The notes under the pieces: model-generated
What the model was told of the DNA's origin: nothing
The model's database searches: none
Seen by the model: the letters and a program-made list of their open reading frames with translations, nothing else
Shown here: positions 10,829 through 24,060 of the stretch, in pieces
How positions within the stretch are numbered: position 1 is the stretch's first letter
Layout of the letters: each line of letters starts with the position of its first letter
Program-made: the position numbers and the translations under genes
Assembly (NCBI RefSeq): GCF_000213175.1
Contig: NW_009799100.1
Span: forward strand, 2,797,952 to 2,861,951
Length of the DNA stretch: 64,000 bases
Direction: 5' to 3'
From: Neurospora tetrasperma FGSC 2508
Taxonomy: Eukaryota > Ascomycota > Sordariomycetes > Sordariales > Sordariaceae

Positions 10829-12959
10829 GTTTGTAGCAATGCTGATAGTCGTTCATGTGATGGTGATATTTTCGCGCCTGAGTCGTCTTCAGTTGACTGT
10901 GGAGGTCCAGTGGTTCAGGGCAGTTTGAGCATTTAACCTGATCCCCAGCAAGTGTTGTCGGGTGTTGCCTTCCTGTTTGTCCTGGGTGATGGCTTGCACC
11001 ATGATTCACTTCGCTGTATCACTTTCCGCTCGAAGCAACCGTTTCTCATCGCATAGGAATAGGTGTTGTGTGATTGGACAGAGCAACCCGGAGCCAACCG
11101 TAGACATTTCTCGTAGCTGTGAAGAATGATGGTAAATTCAATGGCAAGTCCGAATAGTGGCGTATCTTCTTCTTTTCTTGACGCGATCCCGCTTTCCTCA
11201 ATCCAAAGGTCCTAAAAAGCCGCCAATTGATCATAACCAGGGGCATTTCTGCAGTAAAAGCTGTATCGATCAGAGACTCTGATAAATTCATAGTGTCCTT
11301 CATGTCATGAATCTCGAAACCCTGATAATGTATACAGTTCACTAGCGTACTCTTCCAGCTCCTCGACAGACATGTTAATATTCCCTCCCGAATAGAAATT
11401 AGACGCGCTTACTGTCCAAAGGCGACTAGGCAAGGCCAAAAAAAGAGCAAAGGGATCACCTGCAGGGCAACAATAGGCGGTCTCTACATGTGTTTCAGTT
11501 ACCGAAAATCACCGGTAGTGATTACCTGTATGAGGGTGAAGATCTGAACGGACGTGACCGTCAGAATTGGAATTCCATATCTGGTGTTAATTGATGGAGA
11601 AGGAGATATCTGTATTGATTTCTCAAGGGCAAGTGGAAACTTGGGCTTGATTCTGTGCAGGGGTGAGAAAGCAGGCGAGATGGGTTGGGATGTCGTGGAG
11701 ACGGATGTCGACCCGCTGAATTAGCAATCAACCTTGTATTGGGTTAGGCCACCCGACCTCCCGCTTGAAGTCGGCCACTCGGTCGTCGTTGCCATCCGCT
11801 GTAATCACCCCTTTGATTGATCCGTGATGATTTCGCTGCAAGGACGACGAAAGTATTGAGAGAGTATATGGAATTCAGGCAAACGTGAATTTAGGTTTCC
11901 TGGAAAAACCATATCACCGGGCACATTTGACTGTCCGGTCTGTTTCTGATTGTTCTTATGCCAATTTGCCTAGGTAAGCTGAAAGCACGAAGAAACACCA
12001 TGTACACTACGTGTGTACAGTACGTCAATACCAACGCCAGGTTTGACCCAAGGCATCGGTTGCGAACATTTTTCGAACCGTCAAGTTGCATCTGTCGCGT
12101 TTTAAAACACCCGTTTGTTCGATGTTAAAACCCTTAGCACATGCCCCGGATCATCCACGATGAGGAACTGAACAGTTCCGATTTTAGGCGAAAGTCCGCG
12201 AATCTCGGCAGACGTGGGCGAGAGCCGGGGGTCAGCTAGTCCGAATCATAGGGGGAAGAGGTGTACGACTGCAAGGCGGCAAAGTCATTTTGGAAATCGA
12301 ATCAAGAACTTGGGCCCAAATCATGTTTCAAAGCTCTCGAGGCAGACACATAAGAGCTCGCTGCATGAGATCCGGTTGATGATCTCCATCCCTTCTATGA
12401 GGAGAGACAGCCGTGTCGTTGCTATGGGTCAGTTGTAGTTCTTCAAAAGCGAGGTTTGCTGCTTGCCGAGTGGTGTCTGCCAACGATTCCAACCGTGGAA
12501 CATATGTGGAGGACGGGACAAGATTAGATGGTGATTTTAGCTAAAGGTTCTTTTATAAAAGCAAAAGGAGGATGGGATGTCGAGGATAGAAAGCAGCACC
12601 TCAACGGGGACTCTTCGGGTTAATAGATGCGGGGTAACATACAGATATGACTCTTTCGAGGTACGTACTGACTTAGAAAGCGTTGTTTCGGTGGTTTGGC
12701 AGTTCAACATGGTGTTTGTGACAAGGCTGTCGAACTTCGGCCTTTGGTCAAGTAATACGGGTTGAGGGAGTCCCATTGACGGATGTGGCTTGGTGGGTGA
12801 TGAGAAGGCGCCCCGATGACTCAAAGGTCGTCATCGGAGGAGGGACATGGAGGAACCTTCCCCTCCTCAGACCTCAAGCAGGTGTCGATATCACGGCTCC
12901 TTAACGCTGAATCAACCAGTCCAGCGCCAACCACTGCGAGATTATCTCATATTTCAGCC
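10829..12959. other. intergenic region without recognisable gene
   Basis: About 2.1 kb between the divergent 484-residue gene (-) and the GFA-domain gene (+). Only short ORFs are present (99 codons or fewer up to the GFA frame) and none has a recognisable motif. An open frame runs in phase from 12816 into the GFA gene; I treat it as leader rather than coding. Confidence 0.5.
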
Positions 12960-13463
12960 ATGGCCGACGCGGACAAGGGACTGCCCGTCAGCTGCGAATG
13001 CGGATACATTAAGTTCCAAACGCCGTCGTCGAAGCCGCTCGGAACGGCATGCTGCCATTGCACATCGTGCCGAAGACAGTCAGCCTCCTTCTTTGGTACC
13101 TCGGTCTACTTCCCAACTAGCCAAATGTTTCCGCTACCGGCCGATCTCGAGTCGAAGCTCTCCGTCTTCACCCATCCAGCCGAGAGCGGCAACACCATGC
13201 ACTGCTACTTCTGTCCCAAGTGCGGAGTACGCGTTTTCCATGCTGGCGTGCTCCCGGATGGTAACATGCGACCTGTCGTTGCTATCAAGGGCGGAGTTAT
13301 CGAATCTGGGCTGGATTGGAAGGAAATGAAGCCCAAGCATATCTACACTCGATCAGCGGTCATGGAGTTGCCCGAGCAGTGGGAGTGCTACGAGACCACT
13401 GCGCCCGCACAGTATGGCCCAGCGCCGGGAGACGATGCCAAAGACAAGAAGACGAAGGAATAA
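12960..13463 (+). CDS. GFA-domain (CENP-V/GFA) zinc-binding protein
   Basis: A small zinc protein of the GFA family, named after glutathione-dependent formaldehyde-activating enzyme; most fungal members have no known substrate. The product is 167 residues from the ATG at 12960, in good context (GCCATGG). The zinc ligands are complete: Cys12 and Cys14 (SCECG), Cys31, Cys32, Cys34 and Cys37 (CCHCTSCRR), then Cys82 and Cys85/Cys88 (FCPKCG), with VRVFH right after, as in the family. The frame is open upstream to 12816, which would add 48 Ser/Thr-rich residues. I prefer the inner start because it fits the family length and the Kozak context. No intron is seen. Guanylate kinase follows 380 bp downstream on the same strand. 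Confidence 0.9.
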   Translation: MADADKGLPVSCECGYIKFQTPSSKPLGTACCHCTSCRRQSASFFGTSVYFPTSQMFPLPADLESKLSVFTHPAESGNTMHCYFCPKCGVRVFHAGVLPDGNMRPVVAIKGGVIESGLDWKEMKPKHIYTRSAVMELPEQWECYETTAPAQYGPAPGDDAKDKKTKE

Positions 13464-13844
13464 TGAACATGCGTTTTCGGTTTTGTCTATAAACAGTTGA
13501 TGTTGCTACGTGGAGGTTGGAACAGATGTCGTTCAGTTATCTTCTCTTGTTTCGGATGGGAATGCTGGCGCACCGACATGTAGTTATAAGCTTAATGCAT
13601 TGTCCCCTGAATCGTTGCGGAAACTGTTAGCGCACAATCTCCACTAGCTGTGAGGGTTAGGGTCATTCAGGTCTGTGACCAGTCCAGCCAGTCCCCCATC
13701 TGAAACTTAAGCGGACGGGAGATCAAATCAGGGGCGTGAAGAAACCCGAAGAGTGGGGCTGACAGCACCCCTCTCCGCCGCTGCGCTGCGACCCTGACGG
13801 ATGCCAACTTTTAGCACCCAAACCGCCCGCGGTCTGGCTCCTGA
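13464..13844. other. intergenic region between GFA gene and guanylate kinase
   Basis: Contains the 3' flank of the GFA-domain gene and the promoter of the guanylate kinase gene. I see no further feature. Confidence 0.4.
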
Positions 13845-14705
13845 ATGTCCGCCATGCGCCCAGTCCGTCTTGTCAACTCCATTCTTCGAACGCGTCTCAT
13901 CCACACAATGGCTCCCAGTATGCCTTTCTGCCGCTATGTTACTCTAAAGACACCATGATCCTCCACCATTACTGACTCGGCCGCGCTGCCAGCTCTTCCT
14001 CCCGATCGTCGCCCCGTCGTTATCTCTGGCCCCTCTGGCGTCGGCAAGGGCACCCTCTTCAAGCTCCTCTTCGAGAGACACCCCGACACTTTTACTCTTT
14101 CCGTGTCGCATACCACCCGCGGCCCTAGACCCGGCGAGAAGGATGGCGTCGACTACCACTATGTCACCAAGGAAGCTTTCGAAGAGCTGAAGGCCAAGGG
14201 CGGTTTCGTCGAGAGGTACAACAACAACAACAATCAGCAATGTGCCCAGTCAGAGACACGACTTGAGAGCATAGGGGCTAACTCTCCATAACAGTGCGCA
14301 ATTCGGCAGCAACTTCTACGGAACCAGCAAGGCCACCATCGAGGAGCAGTCCGCCAAGGGCAAGGTTGTCGTTCTCGACATCGAGATGGAGGGTGTCAAG
14401 CAGATCCAGGCCTCTGGCTTCCCCGCCCGCTACGTCTTCATCGCTCCCCCATCAGAGGAGGAGCTCGAAAAGAGACTCCGCGGCCGCGGTACTGATAAGG
14501 AGGAGGATATTATCAAGAGACTGGCTCAGGCCAAGAACGAGCTCGCTTTCAGCAAGACCGGTGTCCATGACAAGATCATCGTCAACGAGGTACGTGTCGC
14601 TTGCTCACTTCAAGGCGCCGCGTACCATGAGGAGCTAACACATTACAGGATCTCGAGACGGCCTACAAGGAGCTCGAGGAGTTCGTCTATGCGCCGGTCG
14701 CCTGA
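13845..14705 (+). CDS. guanylate kinase
   Basis: Transfers phosphate from ATP to GMP, giving GDP; essential for guanine nucleotide supply. Four exons fit: 13845-13917, 13993-14215, 14295-14589 and 14649-14705, with introns of 75, 79 and 59 bp that have GT..AG ends. The P-loop is GPSGVGKGT, followed by FERHPDTFTLSVSHTTRGPR (GMP-binding region), DYHYV, then VVVLDIEMEGVKQI and the Arg-rich lid ELEKRLRGRGT. The product is 194 residues from the ATG at 13908, the normal cytosolic length. An in-frame ATG at 13845, right after an in-frame TGA, adds 21 residues including MRPVRLVNSILRTRLIHT. That segment is basic, without acidic residues, and presequence-like. A start at 13854 is also in frame. The first intron lies just after the inner ATG. 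Orthologue of yeast GUK1 by family; the first intron holds two ORF-like stretches that are shadows. Confidence 0.95.
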
Positions 14706-17700
14706 ATTTGGGGTTGAAAATAATGTTTTGAATAGACAGACTATACCCTGATCAACCGCCCTGTCCTCAGAATTGTGTTGACTGTCTCGATGCCAGAACT
14801 GGACCATCTTCCGCATGTGTGTTGGCTGCCGCCGTTATTCAAAGTATACCGCACCAAAACCGGAGTAACTTCGCTAGCCGGCCGGTCCTCTGGCCCATAT
14901 TTCGAATAGACTCTATAGAGGTAACTAGCTAGGCCTTAATCGGCTTAAGCAATAATGGTCGGCTCGTATGGATTTGAAGGCTGATTGAGGGTATGGTCGA
15001 CCTACAGCAGGCCGTCAAGACCAGCCCAAGTTGGTGTCTGCCTTGGAAGGGTATGTATGAACCCATTACAAAAAGAAATTTTGCGAGCCGTTCATATCAA
15101 AACAGTACTCCGGATTGCATTCGCAGACCTTCTCCTCAGTCAAAGACTACGACACTGCTCGACACTCGCGGTGACTTAGTCACTTCCTCGTATTTGGAGC
15201 ATGGAACGTCCAATCCAGCCAAATATCGATCCCGCATACTCACATCTATATTAAACTTTTGTACAACTTCAACTAGTACCTATACAACCTTGTTCCAAGT
15301 GACAACATGATAATCGAGTCCCAGAACCTCCAAGGGAGGTTGGGCACAGCATCGGGGTATGAGCCAGAGCGAAGGATATTCAAGCTGTTCATCTAACGGA
15401 CATTTTTTGCCTGCCTAGCGGTCGCAAGACTCTACACAAAAACTTCCATACATCCTCTGGTATGCCACCTCTAGTTCTATTCTTTGCGTGTTACCCAAAC
15501 TCATTTGTTCAACCAGTTATGCTACCGACGGATCTATGCATTCTTAGTCATCTGCCGTGTGGTGAGATGATCCAGAACATCCCCACCTGTGTACTTCCCT
15601 TGAGTTGGTATAATACTGTACCATTGTGGAATCCCTGGGTCTGTAAGCTGAATAGTATCTCTTCAGATGTCCCAACTCTCCTCAAGTCGTCAATCAGAGC
15701 GAGCAAGAAAGAAGCAGACGACCAGCTTTCCGTCGGAATGGCTATCATAGGAGCCAAAGAAGAACATGGCGAATCACGTTACGTCTAACCGAACTGATCA
15801 AGGCGAGCACAATAAAGCCGTGGAAAAAAACCATACCTTCGTCTGCTTTACCTGGTTCACATTCCTTGTGTATCAGGATCAAGATTGGCGTCAGGGTTCA
15901 AGTCGTCCATGATGAACAGCCTGCAAACTGTAAAATCCTGGGTAGACTGTTGAACCAATACTTGCTCTAGGGCTTTGTTTCAAGATGTGGAAATGTACAC
16001 ATTACTTCCAACTGTTGAACAGCGAAACAAGAAAACCCATCCATTCACATGACAGTGACAATATACCAGGTACTCACCATTTGCGGAACGCGAGGATACT
16101 GCCACTGATGTTACGTAGCAGCTGACGAAGCGAATGGCGACGTCGGAATCCTCGATAAGTTCCCGCTCGACCTGATGCTTGACCGGGCGGGGATTGAGCC
16201 TGGCTCCAAGCTGCGCATTCTCGACGACTTAGTTGCATAAAAGCTTCAAAATCGATGCCATGGCTGGCATAGAATCTCCAGCGAAGGTCGTTCTTCGACC
16301 AGTGTTGTGTTGGAACAGGATTAATTTGTCTTGTTCGGTTTCTGCAATTTGGTAGGAACGTTGCTTGATTCTGGGGTCAATGGGCCTGAGGTCATTCCTA
16401 GAATGGAACGGGTTCTGATAGTATTTGCTTTTTGGTATTTCGAGCACACATCTTACGCTCTCGTATTCCACACATGGGCGCATTTTGTGCGTCATCAACG
16501 GTATTACGTACAATCTAGAACTATAACACCACCTATGAGGATGTTTACCAGTATCGTCCCACGGGAATATCATCGTCATCTCCAGAATTTTCCGGATCCC
16601 CAACCTGAACCTCCACCGGGATCCTGACCTCGTACCATCACCAATCCGTCGTCAAAGAGCGTATCGGTCGCCTGGGCGAGTGGCTAATGTCTTGGCTGAT
16701 AAAAACTTTTCATGGCCTTCGACAACTGCGAGGAACACAGCGGTGGACACGTCGGGGCCGAGCTGTTGGTTCAGCCTAACGCTTTCCTGTGTTCTATCGA
16801 CAATATGTTGTTGCTACATGTTGGCCGCTCTAGGGCTGCCGATGCGAGTTTACAACTGAAAACTTGGGCCACAAGACCCTACTTACCGACACTTGCCCTT
16901 GATCCAAGCCAACTGACTTCTGCCGGTAACATGGTTTTGGAAGTTGTAAGCATCGCCAACGTCCAGGTGCGGCTCCAGTCGGGTCTGAGGACCTCCGATT
17001 GAGTATGAAGAGACGTTCGAGGTTTAGACTACGGCTTGAAGCCTGAACTGAGATGGGGGAGACCCACACTTTGCCCCCAACTAACCAACCTGCAGCTTTG
17101 ATGGTTGTAATCCTTGACATTGTCGAACGGAAACATGATGAAGGCAGTAGTTTAATTAATTGTGGTTGGACATCCCTACCAACTGTTTATCAGACGATGA
17201 GTCAATTGGGTATTGGAGATGCCCTTGCAGGAGTATAAGTACCTTAGTCTTTCCACACCATGATCTATTGGAAGAAGGAAGTTATCGTACAGCGTTTTTG
17301 TTGTAAATCAAGGCTGCGGAACGCTGGCGGTTTGGTCAAGAAAAAAAAACCGACTCTAGAGTGGAAAGAGCATTATGTCCGCAGCTGCATGTGATTGCTT
17401 GCTGCCTACCCCACCAGCTGCAGAGTGCTCGATGCTGTCTGATCCCGTCTGAGGAAATTTCGATGGACTACCAGGATTACAAACCTGCGAGAAGCTTCCA
17501 CTTTCCATCCTTCGCGATAACTTCAATTTCTTCCCATCCAGAAAACCACCCCGAAACAGGAAGAAACTGCGAAGTTCAAGCTGATCGTCTACTTCCCAAC
17601 TAGTACAGCATCAAACGTCATACTCGCCAAGTTGACAGGATCAATCTTGCAAAACTTTTTCCACGACTAGTGAAGACGACCGCTATTCCTGGACGAATGC

Positions 17701-20700
17701 CGATGGAAACCGCGCTGAGCATGAAAGAGCTCCGCAATCTAAGACCGAGACCACCACCGTCTAATCGAGCGCCATCGGCTGGGTCAGCGATGATCTGCCT
17801 CGTCGACATGTTAGACAGGATCTGAAAAGTGGCATAGATGGCAGATCACATCTCCGCATCTGTTGGGTGCGTCTGTCAGATTCCCGTGAACCAAGATCTT
17901 TCATATATGAGCTCTTCAACAGACGATGGCAGCGGTTGGTTCACTGACATTTTTGCAGTCCCCAACATAACAGGTTGTCCTCTGTTACATACAACGAGTT
18001 TTAGTCCTCATCTACACTCTGAATATGAAAATTATGACCCCTTCTGGGGTGTTATCAGCAGAGATCCTGGAACTGGAGAGACCAAGGTTGTATCGTAACA
18101 GAATTTATGTATACCTTATTTCAATTCTCTGACTGATGGCACCCATCACAACCAAAATAACTGATGCGGATGCGGCACAGATCACTACATCACATCTCGA
18201 TACTACCCTATAACGGAATGCCCTCAGATGGACAATTGCATCTCTACTTCTAAGTTGGGGCCACGCTGCGTACTTGGTGCCGTCGTGAATGGCAATCGGA
18301 CTGACGATTGACATCTTGCTTCCCCTGTAAGCAGATCGGTTATCACAAAGCAGCTACTTTGGAGAGTGCTATTTGGGCTCCATCAATAAACATATTTTGA
18401 CTTCCATCATGTCGAAACACCATAAGATGCACCGCGCTTCTTCCACCTTGCATTAAAAGATACCCAAGACACAAAGGAGGTCAGTGACTTGATATTGCGG
18501 CCACCCCATCTTTATCAATACATCTAGGACATCAAGCAGCCATCCATAACACTTGCTCCACGCATCAGCACATCTGCTGCTTGCGTTAACACAGCACAGA
18601 AGATGGGATCTCGTATGCCAAACGTGTCCTACTCTTCGCTAACTCCGCAAACGGCCGAGACAACGTCTTTTAGCCACCAGTCATGCCATTCTCACACTTC
18701 CAGTTACAGATGTTGAAGTTCACTTCGCTTCTTTCCCGCCCATCCAGACATATGTCCTCTCCACCTACGAACATGCCAAGCGTGACACGCATCTTAACCC
18801 GCCCCATCATCTTCCACACCATTACGGGCATCGACATGGTATCCCTTTGAGTCCGCCCCGAAATCGCCGCAGACCGTGTCAACATGACCCAAACTCGCAT
18901 CGGACTCTCGTATGCGCCATCCGACGCATGTGTCACCTGTTGCGAATTTTGCTTCCCGAGTTTGTTGATATCTTTTGGGTCATCGTCGAGTTTGTCACCA
19001 ATGTCCATGCATCCATCGTCGCCGTCGACCTGGTATTTTCCTCTGCTTTGACCGCCTTCGGCTATCTCAACCATAACAACCGAAGTCCACAAACCTCCAG
19101 AATCGTTCTCCCCCCACACACTATCAGGGACATTTCTATGCCTTTCAAGCCCCACCTCCAAGCCCCCAAGATGTACTCGTGCATCGAAAGGCCTACCCAT
19201 TCTGTGTCCCCTTGCTATATATTCCATGGGATATCTTCCAAAACTTGTTCTCCATCATTGTTGCCGCCTTTCTTGAGAGCAATTGCCGTCCCCTTCAGTA
19301 GTGTCCTCACGTCCAACATTGATGAGGAAACACAGCGAAGGAAATTCATGACTATTTACATTGGTGACCGGTCATTTCCAAAAGGATGGTGCTGAGAAGA
19401 GATGAGAAGGATTACACCTGGTGGGATGTTAGGGTTGAGCGATATCGACGGAGGAATGATAACGCCATTTCCCCTGCCCAGTTTCCGGCAACTACATGCA
19501 CCCAGCATACCAAAGCCCGCATCATTTAAATATTTCAGATTGTATTCGGATAGAAAATAGTCTTCGTCTTTCGCCTTCGCTCACATTAGGGTATCATTGC
19601 GGAGTGTCCACCGGGTGTAGTCATTCATCGAAGAGGGCGCAATGCTGCAAACATCCAAGGATCCGTTGACATCCCGGGGGAAAACATCACATCCCGAGGG
19701 ACTAGTCAGGAATATATCCTCCTTAGTGATTATATTTGTGAGATAGCGCCATTGACGGTGTACAGGATGTGTTCATGGATGAATAAGTAGAATTACGCGT
19801 GCATGTTGTGGGCTATTACAATCCGAACCCGTACCCGGAACCACCAACGGGCATGGAACCAGGTGCTGCAAGAACCACAATCGGGATCACTATGTACCTT
19901 GGGGTAGGGGATACTCGAAGGGATCCTTTTGATCATATTCCCGGCAATCCTTCAGTCATAACTGCCCGGCATGAAACATTTTCTGATCTACTCCTGCCAG
20001 GACATCTGACGAACCATCGTTCGCCAAGAAGATCCAGCTACAGCTGAACCAATCATCTCCTATCTCATGTCCCAATTGGGGAACTGGACAGTGCCACAGC
20101 AGGGGTTTTGGCCATCGCCAAAAGTTCCATCTACGGAGTGGAGTCGTTCGGTCTGACCATATCCAATTCATGTTGAACGACATGGCATCATAGGTACAAT
20201 AGAAGAACCAAGGCTCAGTTTGGGGAATGACAACGTAGGCATGCGATTGCTAGTAGGAAGAAATCGAAAAACATAACGGTTTATAGTTGGGACACAAGAG
20301 TGGAAGCTTGGATAGCAGGGCAATTATCCCGTCGTGATATGGAAAGGTCGGTCACAGTGCAAGTGTGAGGTGTTAACTGTATTTCTTGGTAAGACTGGAG
20401 TGGGCTGAAAACACCACTGCAGGTTCAAGACAGAAGAGGGCAGGATGCGAAAAATTCCAAAAGAGACAATGAGGAGGGCTGGGCTTAGGAACAATGACAG
20501 CGCCAATGGTACTAGCTACCACAGTAAAAGCTCAAAATGGCTGGCCTTGTGCGCTTAAAGCGGCTTTTGTCTCGGAATGGCATGTTTTGGCGTAACTACA
20601 GCAAATACGGCAGCAGCAGCATTCTGCCGCGCGAACGGAGATGCGACATCGTGTTACAAGCCCTCGATTTTCTCGTCTGGGAGGCTCAACCCCAGTGAGA

Positions 20701-21998
20701 ACCTCAATATCATGTCGCATCCCTTAAAAGATATCACCAAGCAGCTTTTCGTGGAGGTTTTCGACGCAGCGACCCGATCCGCGGACACTCCTCGAGTGCC
20801 GCCAAATTCCTGGGAGTCCTGCCACTTTGCCGCAACAGGGCATCCGCATGGATCCCCTCATGCGAATAGACTCTGATACGAGCGCATGCAAGCACCATGC
20901 TGGATAGAAAGCCATTTCCCAACGAGTTCGCGACGCTTTTCATCGCTATCGATTGTCGACGTCCGTGAGATCTTTCTGGCTGATGAGCTCTACGATTCTT
21001 ATACGTAGTTGACATGCGGGGTGTTATCTCCGATTGTCCACGGAGCCTGATCGCCCGTATAGATGCGCATAACGCCAAACCTGTGTGGATGCATGAGTGT
21101 AACACCAATCAATGCAGGAACCGTACTTTGCAAAATCGAGTCACGAGGGGTTATCAAGTTGAGACCTCCCAATTCCTTATAATCACCGCTCGATAATTTC
21201 GGTCGAGAGGTTCAGACGGGTCGAACCGACAAGCCCAGCTATGTACTTCACCGGGTACGAAGATTAGGAACGGGAAAAACGTTCATGATCAGAGAGAGGT
21301 ATTCAGTTGCCTGGAGGTGTTTGGGGGGGGGGGGGGGGGGGTGGTTGCGAAACTCGGTACAGCTTCGGAAGTAAAGCATGTCAGCATGCAATGCTACCAC
21401 ACAGGGCGACACGGCAGGGGCGGTATACAGGCAAATGCCCTGATGGTTTACGTACACCACTTCAATCTTGACTGTCTACATATCTCTTTGGTTGAGCAAA
21501 GTTACCTATCATTTTAGCGTCGACACGGTTTTTGGCTAACGAAAACCTTCCGGTACTATGTATGCAGCTTAGTGGCAATCATTTTATCAGCTACTTTACT
21601 GGTAGTCTTCCAGACATCTGGTGCGATAAAACCGTTGGGTGGATCTCTCAAAAGTAGCCGCTTCAGTTTTGTGGGACGCGCCAGAATGAAGTGATGGAAT
21701 CGACCAACGAGATCATCCAGCCGCCATCCAGTAGCGATTCCAAGGAGAAGTGATCGTCAGGGTAGCTTTGAAGGATTGAGGGATTTGTGTAACGACAAGA
21801 GGCTATGGTGGCTTCTTGGATCCCAATACCGGGGGACAAAATCCTTTCTCTGGTTTCAGGCCGTTCTATAAAGTGAGGGTGGAAAAGACATGGCGTCGAC
21901 AAGACATAGCCACGGTGTTGTGAACTGAGAAGAAGACCATTTTCCTCAACCCACATGAAGACTCCATAAACACCAGTCTGGGTAACGCAATCATCACC
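14706..21998. other. gene desert with short ORFs and possible relics
   Basis: About 7.3 kb of ordinary base composition without any gene I can support. Short frames include 14993-15310 (+), 15462-15788 (+), 16229-16603 (-), 17838-18098 (+, 86 codons), and two overlapping opposite-strand frames at 18670-19227 (-) and 18847-19395 (+). None has a recognisable motif, and I could not chain them with splice sites. A stretch at 16109-16240 (43 codons, ending in TAA) has balanced, protein-like composition and may be the decayed end of a gene. A run of nineteen G occurs at 21323-21341. The last kilobase must hold the promoter of the flavin monooxygenase. Confidence 0.5.
21323..21341 (+). repeat. poly-G run (19 nt)
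   Basis: Nineteen consecutive G on the + strand. Such runs are prone to length errors in sequencing and to slippage, and this one has no coding context. Confidence 0.9.
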
Positions 21999-24060
21999 AT
22001 GGAGACCATTGACCTAGTCATCATCGGTTCAGGTAAAATCTCACCTGGCTGGCCGGCTGCAGTGGACCACCACAAAATGACTGACCAACCTTTGCCAAAA
22101 CAGGCCTCTTTGGCCTCGCCATGGCCAAAACCTACCATCAACTCCACCCCACCCTCACCCTCGTCATCTTCGACAAAGCCGAAACCATAGGCGGCGTCTG
22201 GGCTGAGGAACGCCTTTACGACGGCCTACGTACCAACAACCTCAAAGGAACCTACGAATATCTCGACTACCCCATGAGCCCCGAACTCTTTGGGGTCGAA
22301 CCCGGAGAGTACATGACCGGTCCTGTAATGCACAAGTACCTCTCCAGCTACGCCGAGGCGTTTGGCATCAAGGACAAAATCCGGCTTCGGCATACGGTGT
22401 TGGAGGCTGCGCATCAGGATGGAGTAGAGGGCGGGTGGGTGTTGACGGTGGAAAGTTCCGATGAAGGAATGACGAAGAAGAAAGTGTTTGCGAAGAAGAT
22501 GGTAATGGCGACTGGACTGACGTCCGAGGCGTTTTTGCCGGATTTTAAGGGGCGGGAAACGTTTGGGGCGCCGCTGTTTCATAGCAAGGAGTTGAAGAAG
22601 TATGAGGGGACGTTGAAGGGGGAGACAAAAGCTGTCACGGTGCTGGGGGGAACAAAATCGGCTTGGGATGCGGTGTATGCGTATGCGTCGAAGGGGATCA
22701 AGGTTAACTGGGTTATTCGAGGTAAGTAAGACGGGCTCAATGTGCGGGAAAGTCGGGAAACTAGGGCGGTTGGCTGACCGAGGCGATGAGAACGTAGAGA
22801 GCGGGCATGGACCGGCGTGGATGGCGCCGTCGTTTGTTACGCCTCTCAAGTTATGGTTGGAGGCGTTGGTTCGTAAGTAAAACTCGGGAACACATGGCTC
22901 ATTCGCGATAGGCTAACCACGGATGTCATTTCTCAGACACACGAATTTTGACATGGTTTTCGCCATGTGTCTGGGGAGCTGCCGACGGCTACTCGCTGAT
23001 CCGGAGGTTTTGGCACGGGACAGCCATCGGACGAGCAGTCACCAATGCATTCTGGTGGGTCTTGGGAAACGACGTCAAGACCATCAACAAGTACAGTTCG
23101 CATCCAGAGATCAAGAAGCTCGAGCCATGGTCGCCGGCCATGTTCGTTGCCTCGAGCTTTTCTATCCTCAACTTTCCATCTGACTTCTTCGATCTCATCC
23201 GCAAAGGCACCGTCAATATCCACATTGCCGACATCACGAGGTTGTCACCAAAAACGGTGCATCTTTCCAACGGATCCCAGCTGGAAACCGAGGCCTTGTG
23301 TTGTGTCACGGGGTGGAAGCACGTACCGCCTGTGAAGTTTCTCCCAGAGGGCATCGAGAAGGACCTAGGGCTGCCTCATTCCCTGGACGGTGACGCTGAA
23401 CCGATTTTTACGGACGAAATGGTGGCGCGAGCAGATGAGGAAATTCTCTCGAAATTTCCGCGACTCAGGAACCAACCAATTATCAACAAGAGATACAAGC
23501 CCATGACGGAAACAGAAGGCCTGTCAGTGAGCGATGAGACCATTTCTCAGGCCCGCCAAACTCCCTGGACTCTCTATCGGTTCATGGTGCCGCCCTCGCC
23601 GCGGTTTCTGGCAACGAGAGATATCGCTTTCATCGGTTGTTTTTGTAGCTTCTCTTCTGGGCTCTCTGTTTATCCCCAGGCACTCTGGATCTGCGCGTTT
23701 CTCGACGATAAGTTGCCCCTGAGCGTGATGCCGTCCAGAAAAGCTTTGCTTGAGGGGAACTCGAAGCTCAAGAACGAGGCGGTGGGCGAGAAGGGGAAGA
23801 CCGTGGAGCAGGTGCGATACGAGACGGTTCTCCAAGCACGATTTGGGAAGTGGCGTTATCCGGCAGGTCATGGACACCAGTTCCCCGACTTTGTGTTTGA
23901 TGCGTTGCCGTATATTGACTCGATGCTTGGTGACCTGGGATTGAAGATTCATCGGAAGAAGAGCTGGTTGGCCGAGATGACAGAACCGTATGGACTCGAG
24001 GACTACAAGGACATTGTCAGCAAGTATGCAGAGAAGTATGATGGGAAGATGTGTGCTTGA
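21999..24060 (+). CDS. FAD-dependent monooxygenase (FMO-like)
   Basis: Flavin monooxygenase that would use NADPH and O2 to oxygenate a small molecule; fungal members often act in secondary metabolism or detoxification. I infer four exons, 21999-22032, 22104-22721, 22798-22872 and 22937-24060, with introns of 71, 76 and 64 bp that have GT..AG ends. They join in phase to 616 residues. The first, 34-bp exon carries the start of the FAD Rossmann fold, completed across the intron as GSGLFGLAMA (GxGxxG). Then follow GGVWAEERLYDGLRTNN (typical of this group), MATGLTSEAFLP, GAPLFHSKEL (a variant of the FMO signature) and VLGGTKSAWD (second dinucleotide site, GG rather than the usual GxG). The C-terminal part ends in SKYAEKYDGKMCA. 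No cluster partners (PKS, NRPS, P450) lie nearby, so it may be a stand-alone enzyme. The family is secure, the substrate unknown. Confidence 0.93.

Noticed and set aside
18670-19395. Overlapping opposite-strand ORFs of 185 and 182 codons
   Set aside because: Neither has a recognisable motif or splice support, and each is the other's shadow; not called as genes.
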